Position numbers and translations under genes: made by a program
In this document: in pieces, positions 17,824 through 26,393 of the stretch
How positions within the stretch are numbered: position 1 is the first letter of the stretch
Layout of the letters: every line of letters begins with the position of its first letter
NCBI RefSeq assembly: GCF_003605575.1
Contig: NZ_QKNY01000007.1
Span: forward strand, 130,790-194,789
Origin: Halonotius aquaticus
Lineage (GTDB): Archaea; Halobacteriota; Halobacteria; Halobacteriales; Haloferacaceae
Direction: 5' to 3'
DNA length: 64,000 nucleotides
The notes under the pieces: model-generated
Told to the model about the DNA's origin: nothing
What the model saw: the letters and a program-made list of their open reading frames with translations, nothing else
Database searches by the model: none

Positions 17824-18330
17824 ATGAAATTCACCGTTATCCAAGGCGATATCGCCACCCAGTCAGCCGACGCGCTGGTGAACGCGGCGGGAACGAGCCT
17901 CAAGATGGGTAGCGGCGTCGCCGGCGCACTCCGCCGCGGTGCGGGCGGCGACATCAACGCCGAAGCGATGTCGAAGGGCCCGGTTGCCCTCGGCGAAGTC
18001 GCTATCACCGACGCCTACGATCTTGATGCCGAGTACGTGATTCACGCCGCGGCGATGCCGCACTACGGCGACGGGCAGGCGACCGCGGATAGTATTCGGG
18101 ATGCAACGCGAAACACCTTGGCAAAAGCAGACGAATTGGGATGTGAGTCGGTTGTGATTCCGATTCTCGGCACCGGCGTTGCTGGCTTCGACTTCGAGCG
18201 CGGGGCGGAACTGATCTGCTCGGTGATTGCGGAGTACGAGCCGTCGTCTCTGACTGACGTTCAGGTGATCGCGTATTCTGACGAGCAGTATGAGATGTTG
18301 CAGTCGGTTGCTGCTGAGATTCAGGACTAG
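17824..18330 (+). CDS. Macrodomain protein (ADP-ribose-binding, Appr-1''-p type)
   Basis: The protein (168 aa) is a stand-alone macrodomain. It shows VIQGDIATQSADALVNAAG at 5-23, the substrate loop MGSGVAGALRRGAG near 27-40, and the second loop PILGTGVAGFDFERG near 117-131. Such domains bind ADP-ribose and often remove it from proteins or nucleic acids, or process ADP-ribose-1''-phosphate. An upstream TTG would add two residues; ATG at 17824 fits the TATA spacing. It has no obvious partner gene. Confidence 0.9.
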   Translation: MKFTVIQGDIATQSADALVNAAGTSLKMGSGVAGALRRGAGGDINAEAMSKGPVALGEVAITDAYDLDAEYVIHAAAMPHYGDGQATADSIRDATRNTLAKADELGCESVVIPILGTGVAGFDFERGAELICSVIAEYEPSSLTDVQVIAYSDEQYEMLQSVAAEIQD

Positions 18331-18359
18331 TCGATTTCTTCTTCGGCGACTACGAAAAC

Positions 18360-18520
18360 AGATAGAAAGCCCTCAACGCTCCCGGCTCCCGGGACTCGCT
18401 GCGCTCCTCGTCGTTCGCGTTGCTCACTCCTGCGGTGCTTGCGTCGTCCGGGTTCGCCGAGAGCGTTTCGCCCTTTCAGTCCGCCAGGGCTTCGGCTGCT
18501 GGGCTTGTCGTATGTATGCG
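18360..18520. repeat. Probable dispersed intergenic repeat of haloarchaeal type
   Basis: The stretch starts with gaaagccctcaacgct and ends near ccctttcagtccgccagggcttc, so its ends contain partly complementary gaaagccct / agggcttc. It includes the phrase gactcgctgcgctcctcg. It is non-coding, GC-rich and looks like sequence I recall in many haloarchaeal intergenic regions. Only one copy is visible in this window, so the repeat status rests on memory. Confidence 0.4.
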
Positions 18521-18592
18521 ATTACCGAGTGATTCGACTCGGCGGTTGATAAGAACGAAAATTGCAGTATCGCCGTGAGGCGAGGACTGTAG

Positions 18593-18787
18593 TTAGTTGC
18601 GAACGACGTTCGTCGCGCGCGGGCCTTTCGGGGACTGTTCGATATCGAAGTCGATCTCTTCGCCCTCAGTGAGATCCTCGCCGCCGACATCCTCCATGTG
18701 GAAGAAAACGTCGTCGTCAGCATCGTCCGTGTCGATAAATCCGTAGCCGCCAGTGTCGTTGAAGAAGTCAACTTTGCCGTGTGCCAT
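18593..18787 (-). CDS. cspA: Cold shock domain protein (CspA family)
   Basis: This 64-aa protein is a single OB-fold cold shock domain with both RNA-binding motifs: GGYGFID (RNP1-like, 13-19) and DVFFHME (RNP2-like, 26-32). It binds single-stranded RNA or DNA and works as an RNA chaperone. The charge is acidic, as in haloarchaeal homologues. An upstream in-frame start would add three residues; MAHGKVDFF at 18787 is the natural one. Confidence 0.93.
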   Translation of the reverse strand: MAHGKVDFFNDTGGYGFIDTDDADDDVFFHMEDVGGEDLTEGEEIDFDIEQSPKGPRATNVVRN

Positions 18788-18864
18788 TGCAATCAAACGT
18801 ACAGTCCACCGGGGGATAACCCTTCCGAGAGTCGTGGTACCACGACCGTCGGCAGCGGTTTTGC

Positions 18865-19611
18865 TTATGTTTCCTCGCTTGCGGTCTCTCGAAGCGTCGT
18901 GAGCCGCTGTTTGTACTCCTCGTGGCTCACCTCGCCGTCGGCGTATCGTCGGCGTAGTCGCGCTGTTGGGCTCGACTGCTCGGTATCCGATGCGGCCGCG
19001 CCGTGGGTGTCCTGTCGGTCGAGTGCAGCCGCGCTTTCGACGACGGTTTCGGTATCGACCGCGCCAACCGAATCGTCCGCCGATCGCAGTCGTTCGAGCT
19101 GGCCGGTGAGCGTCTCGCGGTTGATCTCGCCGCGGGCGTACTGGATCGCCAGCCGACTGACCCGTGGGTGGCTGTCGCCGTCGGCATCGAGATCGAAGAG
19201 CTTGCCGAGCCGCGTTTCGTACTCCGCGAGATCGATCTCGTCGTCGAGATATCGTGCTTCGAGTATCTCCAAGGGGTCGGCTGTCGCCTCCGCGTCAGTC
19301 GGCGTCGACCCCGACTGACTCCGTCGCTGGAGCGTATAGAGGAGCACAGCGAACCCGACGATCGGGGGGACAAACAGCGGCAGCCAGAGCCATGGGCTGG
19401 CAACCATCCCACCGCCCATGCCGCCGCCCATCATACCGCCGCCCATCATGCCGCCACCGAGCCCGGACAGTGCTGTGAGCAAGCCGAAAAACACCAGCAC
19501 CACCAAAACCAGGAGGCCACCGAGCACCGGCGTGGTCGTCGGCAGCCAGGCGTCGCGTGCTGGCGTGGGCGTATCGCCGTCCGAATCAGTGCGGCGATCT
19601 GTGGAACTCAT
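18865..19611 (-). CDS. Membrane protein with Met/Gly-rich loop and three SHOCT-like repeats
   Basis: From the ATG at 19611 (248 aa) the protein has a first transmembrane helix (about 29-50), a Gly/Met loop (SGLGGGMMGGGMMGGGMGGG, about 50-70), a second helix (about 72-95), and then a cytoplasmic part with three copies of a SHOCT-like helix-turn motif (EARYLDDEIDLAEYETRL, IQYARGEINRETLTGQL, RRRYADGEVSHEEYKQRL). SHOCT is a short oligomerisation domain. The Met-rich loop could bind copper or another soft metal, which is inference. The reading frame is open to 19800 but MSSTDRR is the likely start. Confidence 0.75.
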   Translation of the reverse strand: MSSTDRRTDSDGDTPTPARDAWLPTTTPVLGGLLVLVVLVFFGLLTALSGLGGGMMGGGMMGGGMGGGMVASPWLWLPLFVPPIVGFAVLLYTLQRRSQSGSTPTDAEATADPLEILEARYLDDEIDLAEYETRLGKLFDLDADGDSHPRVSRLAIQYARGEINRETLTGQLERLRSADDSVGAVDTETVVESAAALDRQDTHGAAASDTEQSSPTARLRRRYADGEVSHEEYKQRLTTLRETASEET

Positions 19612-19693
19612 ATCGCCGACTACGTCCCCTGGTGCAACAAGGTTGTCGCCGCGGCTGTAGCGGGAGACGCGGGCTGATCCGAAACACACTGCG

Positions 19694-19700
19694 TTTATTT
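19694..19700 (+). promoter_or_regulatory. TATA box of proS
   Basis: tttattt is centred 27 nt before the ATG at 19724 and favours it over an in-frame GTG at 19715. Confidence 0.5.
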
Positions 19701-19723
19701 GTCCCGGTTGCGGAGTGCCGGCA

Positions 19724-21187
19724 ATGAGTAGCGAGCAAGATCTGGGGATCACCGAGAGCAAACAGCACAACACGGGCGAGTGGTACGCCGAGGTCGTCAT
19801 AAAGGCCGGCCTCGCAAACTACGGCCCCGACGGGATGAGCGGCTTCATCGTCACGCGCCCGCGTGGCTACGCCCTCTGGGAGGCGATCCAGCAGGAACTC
19901 GATAGCAAATTCAAGGCCACGGGCGTCCAGAACGCCTACTTCCCGATGTTCATCCCCGAGAGCTATCTCGAACGGGAAAAGGACATCGTGGAGGGCTTCG
20001 ATCCCGAAGTGGCGTGGGTCACCCACGGCGGCCACGACGAACTCGAAGAGCGACTCGCCGTCCGCCCAACCAGCGAGTCGATCATCGCGCCCTACATGGC
20101 CCAGTGGGTGCGCAGCCACCGCGACCTCCCGCTGCGGGTCAATCAGTGGTGTTCGGTCGTCCGGTGGGAAGCAACGGAGACGAAACCGTTCTTCCGAACC
20201 AAGGAGTTCCTCTGGCAGGAGGGTCACACCGCCCACGAAACCCACGACGAGGCGTGGGACGAAACAATGACTCGACTCGATCAGTACGCCGAGCTCTACG
20301 AGGATCTGCTTGCGATCCCTGTGCTGAAGGGCCAGAAACCGGATCACGACAAGTTCCCGGGTGCACACAAAACCACGACCGTCGAAGCGCTGATGCCGGA
20401 CGGCAAATCGGTACAGGCCGGCACGAGTCACCACCTCGGCACCTCATTCGCTGAGGCGTTCGACATCACCTTCTCCGATGAAGACGAGGAAACCCAGCCC
20501 GCCCATACGACCTCGTGGGGGCTCTCGTGGCGCGCGCTCGGCGCGCTCATCATGACACACTCCGACGATCAGGGGCTTGTGCTCCCGCCGACAATCGCCC
20601 CCGAGCAGGTCGTCGTCGTCCCAATCTGGCAGGAGGATACGAAAGATGACGTACTCGACTACGCCGATGAAGTCGCCGACGATCTCGCCGACAGCGGCGT
20701 CCGCGTCGAACTTGACGACCGCGACGAGCGGAATCCCGGATTCAAGTTCAACGAGTGGGAATTAAAAGGCGTCCCCGTCCGGATTGAGATCGGCCCCCAC
20801 GAAGTCGAGGACGACGAGGTGACGATCGTTCACCGCCCCGACGGCGAGTCGATCACCGCCGACCGCGACGATATCGGCGAGACGATCCAAGAACACTTCG
20901 ATGAGGTGTACGCCAAACTCTACGCGGCTGCCGAAGAAAATCTCGACGACAGCGTCCGCGAGGCCGACTCACGAGAGGAGATCCTCGGCACGCTGGGCCA
21001 ACACGGCGGCTACGTCAAAGCCCCGTGGTGTGGCGACGAAGAGTGTGAGGAACCGATCAAGGAGCCGCTGGCCGCCGAGATCGTGATGTGTCCCTTCGAT
21101 GACGAAGAGACCGTTGGCGATGACGAAACGTGTGCGATCTGTGGCGACGACGCCACCCAAACCGCCTACTTCGCGAAGAACTACTGA
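19724..21187 (+). CDS. proS: Proline--tRNA ligase (archaeal/eukaryotic type)
   Basis: The enzyme (487 aa) is a class II synthetase. Motif 2 is in RTKEFLWQEGHTAH (about 152-165), and the C-terminal zinc-binding extension has Cys pairs (CGDEEC near 438, CPFDD near 457, CAIC near 471) ending in the conserved YFAKNY. It charges tRNA-Pro. Length and the YFAKNY-like tail are those of the archaeal form without the editing insert. Confidence 0.95.
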   Translation: MSSEQDLGITESKQHNTGEWYAEVVIKAGLANYGPDGMSGFIVTRPRGYALWEAIQQELDSKFKATGVQNAYFPMFIPESYLEREKDIVEGFDPEVAWVTHGGHDELEERLAVRPTSESIIAPYMAQWVRSHRDLPLRVNQWCSVVRWEATETKPFFRTKEFLWQEGHTAHETHDEAWDETMTRLDQYAELYEDLLAIPVLKGQKPDHDKFPGAHKTTTVEALMPDGKSVQAGTSHHLGTSFAEAFDITFSDEDEETQPAHTTSWGLSWRALGALIMTHSDDQGLVLPPTIAPEQVVVVPIWQEDTKDDVLDYADEVADDLADSGVRVELDDRDERNPGFKFNEWELKGVPVRIEIGPHEVEDDEVTIVHRPDGESITADRDDIGETIQEHFDEVYAKLYAAAEENLDDSVREADSREEILGTLGQHGGYVKAPWCGDEECEEPIKEPLAAEIVMCPFDDEETVGDDETCAICGDDATQTAYFAKNY

Positions 21188-21356
21188 CCGAACGGCGCGA
21201 GCGTCGGCTGGTAGTTTCGCTGATCGCTGTCTCGGAGTTGACGATTGCTGCGCTTTTCATCCAACTGTGGCCGTGCTCACAGCCCAGATCGTACATGATT
21301 GTTGGGACTAATTACGTGTGATCGTTTCAACCTGCTAACTATCAATTCTTAATACC

Positions 21357-21376
21357 TCCTAATATGGGACTTAGGA
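21357..21376. promoter_or_regulatory. Inverted repeat in the gltB upstream region
   Basis: Arms tcctaa and ttagga flank 8 nt. It lies 26 bp before the gltB TATA box and is a possible regulator site for nitrogen control. Confidence 0.3.
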
Positions 21377-21401
21377 ACCCTTATTTTCGCATCAGTAGGC
21401 A

Positions 21402-21409
21402 TTTATTTA
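21402..21409 (+). promoter_or_regulatory. TATA box of gltB
   Basis: tttattta is centred about 25 nt before the ATG at 21430, favouring this start over an in-frame ATG at 21364. Confidence 0.5.
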
Positions 21410-21429
21410 GGCGATTGCTCGGTTCGTGT

Positions 21430-24400
21430 ATGGCCAAGTATCACAGTGAGTCGCATGCGCAAGCGGACGATGCGCATGGTGACCCTGTCGGGCTCGCCGA
21501 CCCGACCGATACCAAATCCAACTGCGGCGTTGGCGCGGTCGTCGATCTCGACGGCGGCGCCTCACACGATGTTGTCGCCGACGGCATCGAACTACTTTGC
21601 AACCTCGAACACCGCGGCACGACCGGCGCCGAAGAGGGCACCGGCGATGGGGCCGGCATCATGATCCAACGCCCCGATACGTTCTTCGAGGCGGTCGTCG
21701 GCGACCTCCCGGAGACCTACGCCGTCGGCTCGGTGTTCATGCCACAGGACGACGCGGTTCGAGACCGACTCGTCGACCTCTTTGAGTCAACGCTCGCCGA
21801 GTACGATCTTGATGTCTTCCACTGGCGGGATGTCCCGACCGATAACAGCGACCTCGGTCAGACCGCACTCGATTCTGAGCCCGATGTGTGGCAGGTCTTC
21901 GTCACGCCGTCGGAGTCGATGGCTGACGATGCCTTCGATCGCGCGCTGTTCCTTGCCCGCCGCGAGCTTGAAGCGGCCGCCGAGGATGTCGCCGGCGCGG
22001 GCCGGTTCTACGTCTGCTCGCTGCACCGCAAAACGCTGGTCTACAAGGGGCTGCTGAAGGGCGAACAGCTCGCCGGCTACTACCCGGATCTCGAAGATGA
22101 GCGACTGCAGACGACGCTGACGCTCGTCCACGCGCGGTTTTCGACCAACACACTCGGCGCGTGGCATCTCGCCCACCCCTACCGGCGGATCATCCACAAC
22201 GGTGAGATCAACACGATCCGCGGCAACATCAACTGGATGCGCGCCCGCGAAAACCAGCTGGCCCACGAGGATTTCGGCGACGACATGGAGACGCTCAAGC
22301 CCGTCACCGAGGCCGGCCAGTCCGATACCGCCAGCGTCGACAACGCCATCGAGCTGTTGATGCACTCCGACCGCGACCTGCCGCACATCCTCCGCATGCT
22401 GATCCCGGAGGCCCACGAGAACGACGACTCGATGGATCCTGACCGCCAGGATTTCTACGATTACCACGCCAGCCTCGTCGAGCCATGGGACGGCCCCGCC
22501 CTCGTCGCAGCCACCGACGGCGACAAGATCGCCGCCGTCCTCGACCGCAACGGCCTGCGGCCCTGCCGGTACGATATCACCGAGGACAACACCCTGATCG
22601 CCGCTAGCGAGGTCGGCGCGATCGAGACCGATCCCAGCGAGATCCGCGAACGCGGTCGGCTCCAGCCCGGCCAGATCTTCGTTGCCGACCCCGAGAAGGG
22701 CGAAGTCATCCCCGACGCTGAGGTTTTCGACGAGCTCACCGACGACAAGTACGGCGAGTGGGTCGACGAACACCAACAGGAGCTTGACGAGATCGCCGGC
22801 GACAGCCTCGAACCACACGGCGATGTCGACTCCCTGCGGGCTCACCAAGCGGCCTTCGGCTATACGGAAGATCAACTGACGCACCTCCTAGAACCGATGG
22901 CCAACCAGGGGATGGATCCGGTCGGCTCGATGGGCGACGACACGCCGCTGTCGGTACTCGGTGAGTTCAACCGCCCGCTGTTCACCTACTTCAAGCAGCT
23001 GTTCGCCCAGGTGTCGAACCCGCCGATCGACTACATCCGCGAGGAGCTAGTCACGAGTCTCCAGTCCCGACTCGGCAAGCAACGAAACCTGATGACCGAG
23101 TCGCCGGAACACGCCCACCAGCTTGTGCTTGACTCGCCGGTGCTCTCCGACGAGCAGACGGCGAGTATCAAGGATCTCGACCGCGACGCGGACGGCTTCG
23201 AGACCACGACGCTGGATATGACGTACGATCCAGACACGGAGCTCGAAGCCGCCATCGAACGCCTGCGGGATGATGCTCGCGCGGCCATCGACGACGGCGC
23301 GGATATCATCGTGCTGTCGGATCGCGGTACCAACGAGGAGCGGATTCCGATCCCGAGTCTGCTGGCAACGGGTGGCGTCCACCACGATCTTGTCCGCCAC
23401 GGGCTCCGCACCGATGTTGGCCTCGTCGTCGAATCCGGCGACCCACGTGAGGTGCACCACCTCGCCACGCTGGTCGGCTACGGCGCGGGCGCGGTCAACC
23501 CGTATCTCGCCTACCAGACGATCTCCGATCTGTGTGCCGGCCCCGACGGTGCCGACGAGGCAGAGGCCATTGAGGGCTACATCCACGCCCTCGAACACGG
23601 GCTGCTGAAGATCATGGCGAAGATGGGGATCTCGACGGTTGAATCCTACCAGGGCGCCCAGATCTTCGAGGCCGTCGGCCTCAGCTCCGATCTCATCGCC
23701 GAATACTTCGAGGGCACCGAGATCCGGACGGAGGGGATCGGCCTCGACGTGATCGAAGACGACGTGCGGACGCGACACGCCGTCGGCTTCGGGAGCGATC
23801 CTGAACTGGAGACCCAAGGCGAGTACGAACACCGTTCCTCGGGGATCTACCACCAGTGGAACCCCGAGACGGTCGGCACGCTCCAGCAGGCCGTCCGCAG
23901 CGGCGACTACGACCGGTATCTGGAGTTCGCCGAACTGATCAACGATCAAAACGAGAACCTCCAGACGCTCCGGGGGCTACTCGAATTCGACGCCGACCGC
24001 GAGTCCGTCGATATCGAGGAGGTACAACCGATCCACGAGATCGTCGAGAACTTCTCGACGGCTGCGATGAGTCTCGGCAGCCTCTCGCCGGAGGCCCATG
24101 AAACGAACTCCATCGCCATGAACCGCCTCGGCGGCAAATCGAATACTGGTGAGGGCGGCGAACCGCCGGAACGGTTCGACACCGAAAAGGAGTGTAACGT
24201 CAAGCAGGTCGCCTCCGGCCGCTTCGGCGTCACCTCGCACTATCTGACCTCCGCTGAGGAGATCCAGATCAAGATGGCCCAGGGCTCGAAACCCGGTGAG
24301 GGCGGTCATCTACCCGGCAAGAAGGTCAACGAGATGATCGCTCACGTCCGGTATGCAACACCGGGCGTTGGCCTCATCTCGCCGCCGCCGCTGCACGACA

Positions 24401-25977
24401 TCTACTCCATCGAGGATCTCAAACAGCTGATCCACGATCTCAAGGCAGCCAACCCGGACGCCGACATCAACGTCAAACTCGTCTCCGAGGCGGGAATTGG
24501 CACCATCGCGGCGGGCGTCGCCAAGGCCAACGCCGACGTGGTGCACGTCTCCGGTGACTCCGGTGGCACCGGTGCCTCTCCCAAGACGTCGATCAAAAAC
24601 GCCGGCCTGCCGTGGGAACTCGGCGTCGCCGAAGCCAACCAGATGCTGTGTGCTACGGGGCTGCGCGACCGGATCAAGATCACCGCCGACGGCGGGATGA
24701 AAACCGGCCGCGACGTGGCGATCGCCGCCCTGCTCGGCGCGGAAGAGTACACTTTCGGCACCGCCTCGCTCGTCACCGCGGGCTGTGTGATGGCCCGGCA
24801 GTGTCACGCCAACACCTGCCCGGTCGGTGTGGCAACGCAGGACGAAAACCTCCGCGAGCGGTTCCCCGGCGAGCCACAGCACGTCATCAACTACATGACG
24901 TTCATGGCCCAGGAGCTCCGGGAGATCATGGCCGAGCTCGGCTTTACCTCCCTCGATGAGATGATCGGCCGACCGGAACTTCTCAGCCAGCGCGAAACCG
25001 ACCACGAGAAGGCCAAACATCTCGATCTCTCGACGGTGATCGCGCCGACGGCGGGCGATCAGCGACACAAGACCCGCGAACAGCAACACGCCGACATCGA
25101 AGAGCAACTCGACTGGGAGCTGATCGACGAGGCCGAGCCCGCGCTTGAATCCGGCCAGCCAGTCACCCTCGACAAGGAGATCTCCAACGTCGACCGGGCG
25201 GTCGGCGCGACGCTCTCCCATGAGATATCGACGGAGTACGGCGGTGCGGGGCTGGCCGATGACACGATCACCATCGACTTCGATGGGATCGCCGGCCAGA
25301 GCTTTGGGGCGTTCCTCGCCGACGGCGTGACGATGCAACTCACCGGTGCGGCAAACGACTACCTCGGCAAGGGGCTCTCGGGCGGCAAACTCGTCGTCCA
25401 GACCCCACCAACAGCAGCGTACAACGCCGACGAGAACATCCTCATCGGCAACGTCGCCCTCTACGGGGCGACCCAGGGTGAGGCCTACATCAACGGCGTC
25501 GCCGGCGAGCGGTTTGGCGTGCGCAACTCCGGTGTGAAGGCTGTCGTCGAGGGCGTCGGCGACCACGGCTGTGAGTATATGACCGGCGGCGTTGTCGCCG
25601 TCTTGGGTGAGACGGGCCGCAACTTCGCAGCCGGGATGTCCGGCGGCGTCGCCTACGTCTACGATCCTGACGGCGAGTTCGAATCAAAGCTTAACACAGA
25701 GATGGTCACGTTCTCTGAGGAGCTGACCCAGAAAGACGAGCGCATGTTGACCCGGATGGTTGAAAACCACGCCGAGTACACCGACAGCGAGCGCGCCGCT
25801 GAGCTACTCGATGATTGGGCCGCTGAACTCAGCAACTTTGCCCGGGTCTTCCCGGATGCCTACCGCAACTCCATCGAGAACAAGGGTGCCGACGACGTGC
25901 GCGAGGATCTCCCGGAGACGCCGGCCGCCGCAGCCGAGGTCGAACCCGACACCGGGGCTGTCTCAAGCGACGACTAA
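21430..25977 (+). CDS. gltB: Glutamate synthase large subunit
   Basis: The protein (1515 aa) has a glutamine amidotransferase domain with nucleophile C32 in KSNCGVGA, a central domain, the FMN-binding synthase domain (GGKSNTGEGG, GDSGGTGASPKTS), a 3Fe-4S cysteine set CVMARQCHANTCPVG near 1117-1131, and a C-terminal GXGXG structural domain. It transfers the glutamine amide to 2-oxoglutarate to form glutamate. In the family the residues before the cysteine are a propeptide removed in maturation; here that would be 31 residues. No gltD reductase gene lies nearby, so it may use ferredoxin. Confidence 0.93.
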   Translation: MAKYHSESHAQADDAHGDPVGLADPTDTKSNCGVGAVVDLDGGASHDVVADGIELLCNLEHRGTTGAEEGTGDGAGIMIQRPDTFFEAVVGDLPETYAVGSVFMPQDDAVRDRLVDLFESTLAEYDLDVFHWRDVPTDNSDLGQTALDSEPDVWQVFVTPSESMADDAFDRALFLARRELEAAAEDVAGAGRFYVCSLHRKTLVYKGLLKGEQLAGYYPDLEDERLQTTLTLVHARFSTNTLGAWHLAHPYRRIIHNGEINTIRGNINWMRARENQLAHEDFGDDMETLKPVTEAGQSDTASVDNAIELLMHSDRDLPHILRMLIPEAHENDDSMDPDRQDFYDYHASLVEPWDGPALVAATDGDKIAAVLDRNGLRPCRYDITEDNTLIAASEVGAIETDPSEIRERGRLQPGQIFVADPEKGEVIPDAEVFDELTDDKYGEWVDEHQQELDEIAGDSLEPHGDVDSLRAHQAAFGYTEDQLTHLLEPMANQGMDPVGSMGDDTPLSVLGEFNRPLFTYFKQLFAQVSNPPIDYIREELVTSLQSRLGKQRNLMTESPEHAHQLVLDSPVLSDEQTASIKDLDRDADGFETTTLDMTYDPDTELEAAIERLRDDARAAIDDGADIIVLSDRGTNEERIPIPSLLATGGVHHDLVRHGLRTDVGLVVESGDPREVHHLATLVGYGAGAVNPYLAYQTISDLCAGPDGADEAEAIEGYIHALEHGLLKIMAKMGISTVESYQGAQIFEAVGLSSDLIAEYFEGTEIRTEGIGLDVIEDDVRTRHAVGFGSDPELETQGEYEHRSSGIYHQWNPETVGTLQQAVRSGDYDRYLEFAELINDQNENLQTLRGLLEFDADRESVDIEEVQPIHEIVENFSTAAMSLGSLSPEAHETNSIAMNRLGGKSNTGEGGEPPERFDTEKECNVKQVASGRFGVTSHYLTSAEEIQIKMAQGSKPGEGGHLPGKKVNEMIAHVRYATPGVGLISPPPLHDIYSIEDLKQLIHDLKAANPDADINVKLVSEAGIGTIAAGVAKANADVVHVSGDSGGTGASPKTSIKNAGLPWELGVAEANQMLCATGLRDRIKITADGGMKTGRDVAIAALLGAEEYTFGTASLVTAGCVMARQCHANTCPVGVATQDENLRERFPGEPQHVINYMTFMAQELREIMAELGFTSLDEMIGRPELLSQRETDHEKAKHLDLSTVIAPTAGDQRHKTREQQHADIEEQLDWELIDEAEPALESGQPVTLDKEISNVDRAVGATLSHEISTEYGGAGLADDTITIDFDGIAGQSFGAFLADGVTMQLTGAANDYLGKGLSGGKLVVQTPPTAAYNADENILIGNVALYGATQGEAYINGVAGERFGVRNSGVKAVVEGVGDHGCEYMTGGVVAVLGETGRNFAAGMSGGVAYVYDPDGEFESKLNTEMVTFSEELTQKDERMLTRMVENHAEYTDSERAAELLDDWAAELSNFARVFPDAYRNSIENKGADDVREDLPETPAAAAEVEPDTGAVSSDD

Positions 25978-26393
25978 TCTGTTCCCTCGGATACTGTTTT
26001 GACAGCTTTCGGGAGTGAGAGATCGTCAAGCTCCCACAGATGACTGTTGCAGTCGCAGTCTGACGCCCCGAACGCAGCCACCGGTTTACACCCGGCGTCA
26101 GCGAACGCCGTTGCCAGCGCGCATTCGATGTCCTCGTTGGGATACGTTTCGTCGCTCGCAAGCCGGGTCGAATCGGCACTGAGCAGATAGTCGATATGCC
26201 AGTGGCGGGTGTCGTGGTCGCCGCTGGCGACCCGGCGGTGCCGATCGACCCGCGAGAGCCCGCCAGGGCCGAACGCGCTGCCGACGTAGGCGTACCCTTC
26301 CGCTGTAAATTCGCGGTCGCCGAGCGCGCCAACCTCGATTGTTGTCGGTTGGTCGACAGCGACGATGAGGATGTAGCTGCCGGGGGCGGCCAT
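25974..26393 (-). CDS. DUF123 GIY-YIG-like nuclease-family protein
   Basis: The 139-aa protein matches the DUF123 family: SYILIVAV near the start, YAYVGSAFGPGG (about 34-45, the GIY-YIG-like part), a shared RHWHIDYLL motif near 63-71, and C-terminal CDCNSHLWEL. Members are distantly related to the endonuclease III-associated domain and are often called GIY-YIG nucleases, but activity is unproven. Its ATG overlaps the stop of the M48 protease (TGATG), so it is the second gene of that operon. Its stop overlaps the gltB stop. Confidence 0.8.
   Translation of the reverse strand: MAAPGSYILIVAVDQPTTIEVGALGDREFTAEGYAYVGSAFGPGGLSRVDRHRRVASGDHDTRHWHIDYLLSADSTRLASDETYPNEDIECALATAFADAGCKPVAAFGASDCDCNSHLWELDDLSLPKAVKTVSEGTD

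Noticed and set aside
24310..25566. Long open frame of 418 codons on the minus strand inside gltB
   Set aside because: It is antisense to the conserved synthase domain; its length comes from GC-rich codon structure and it has no recognisable protein pattern.
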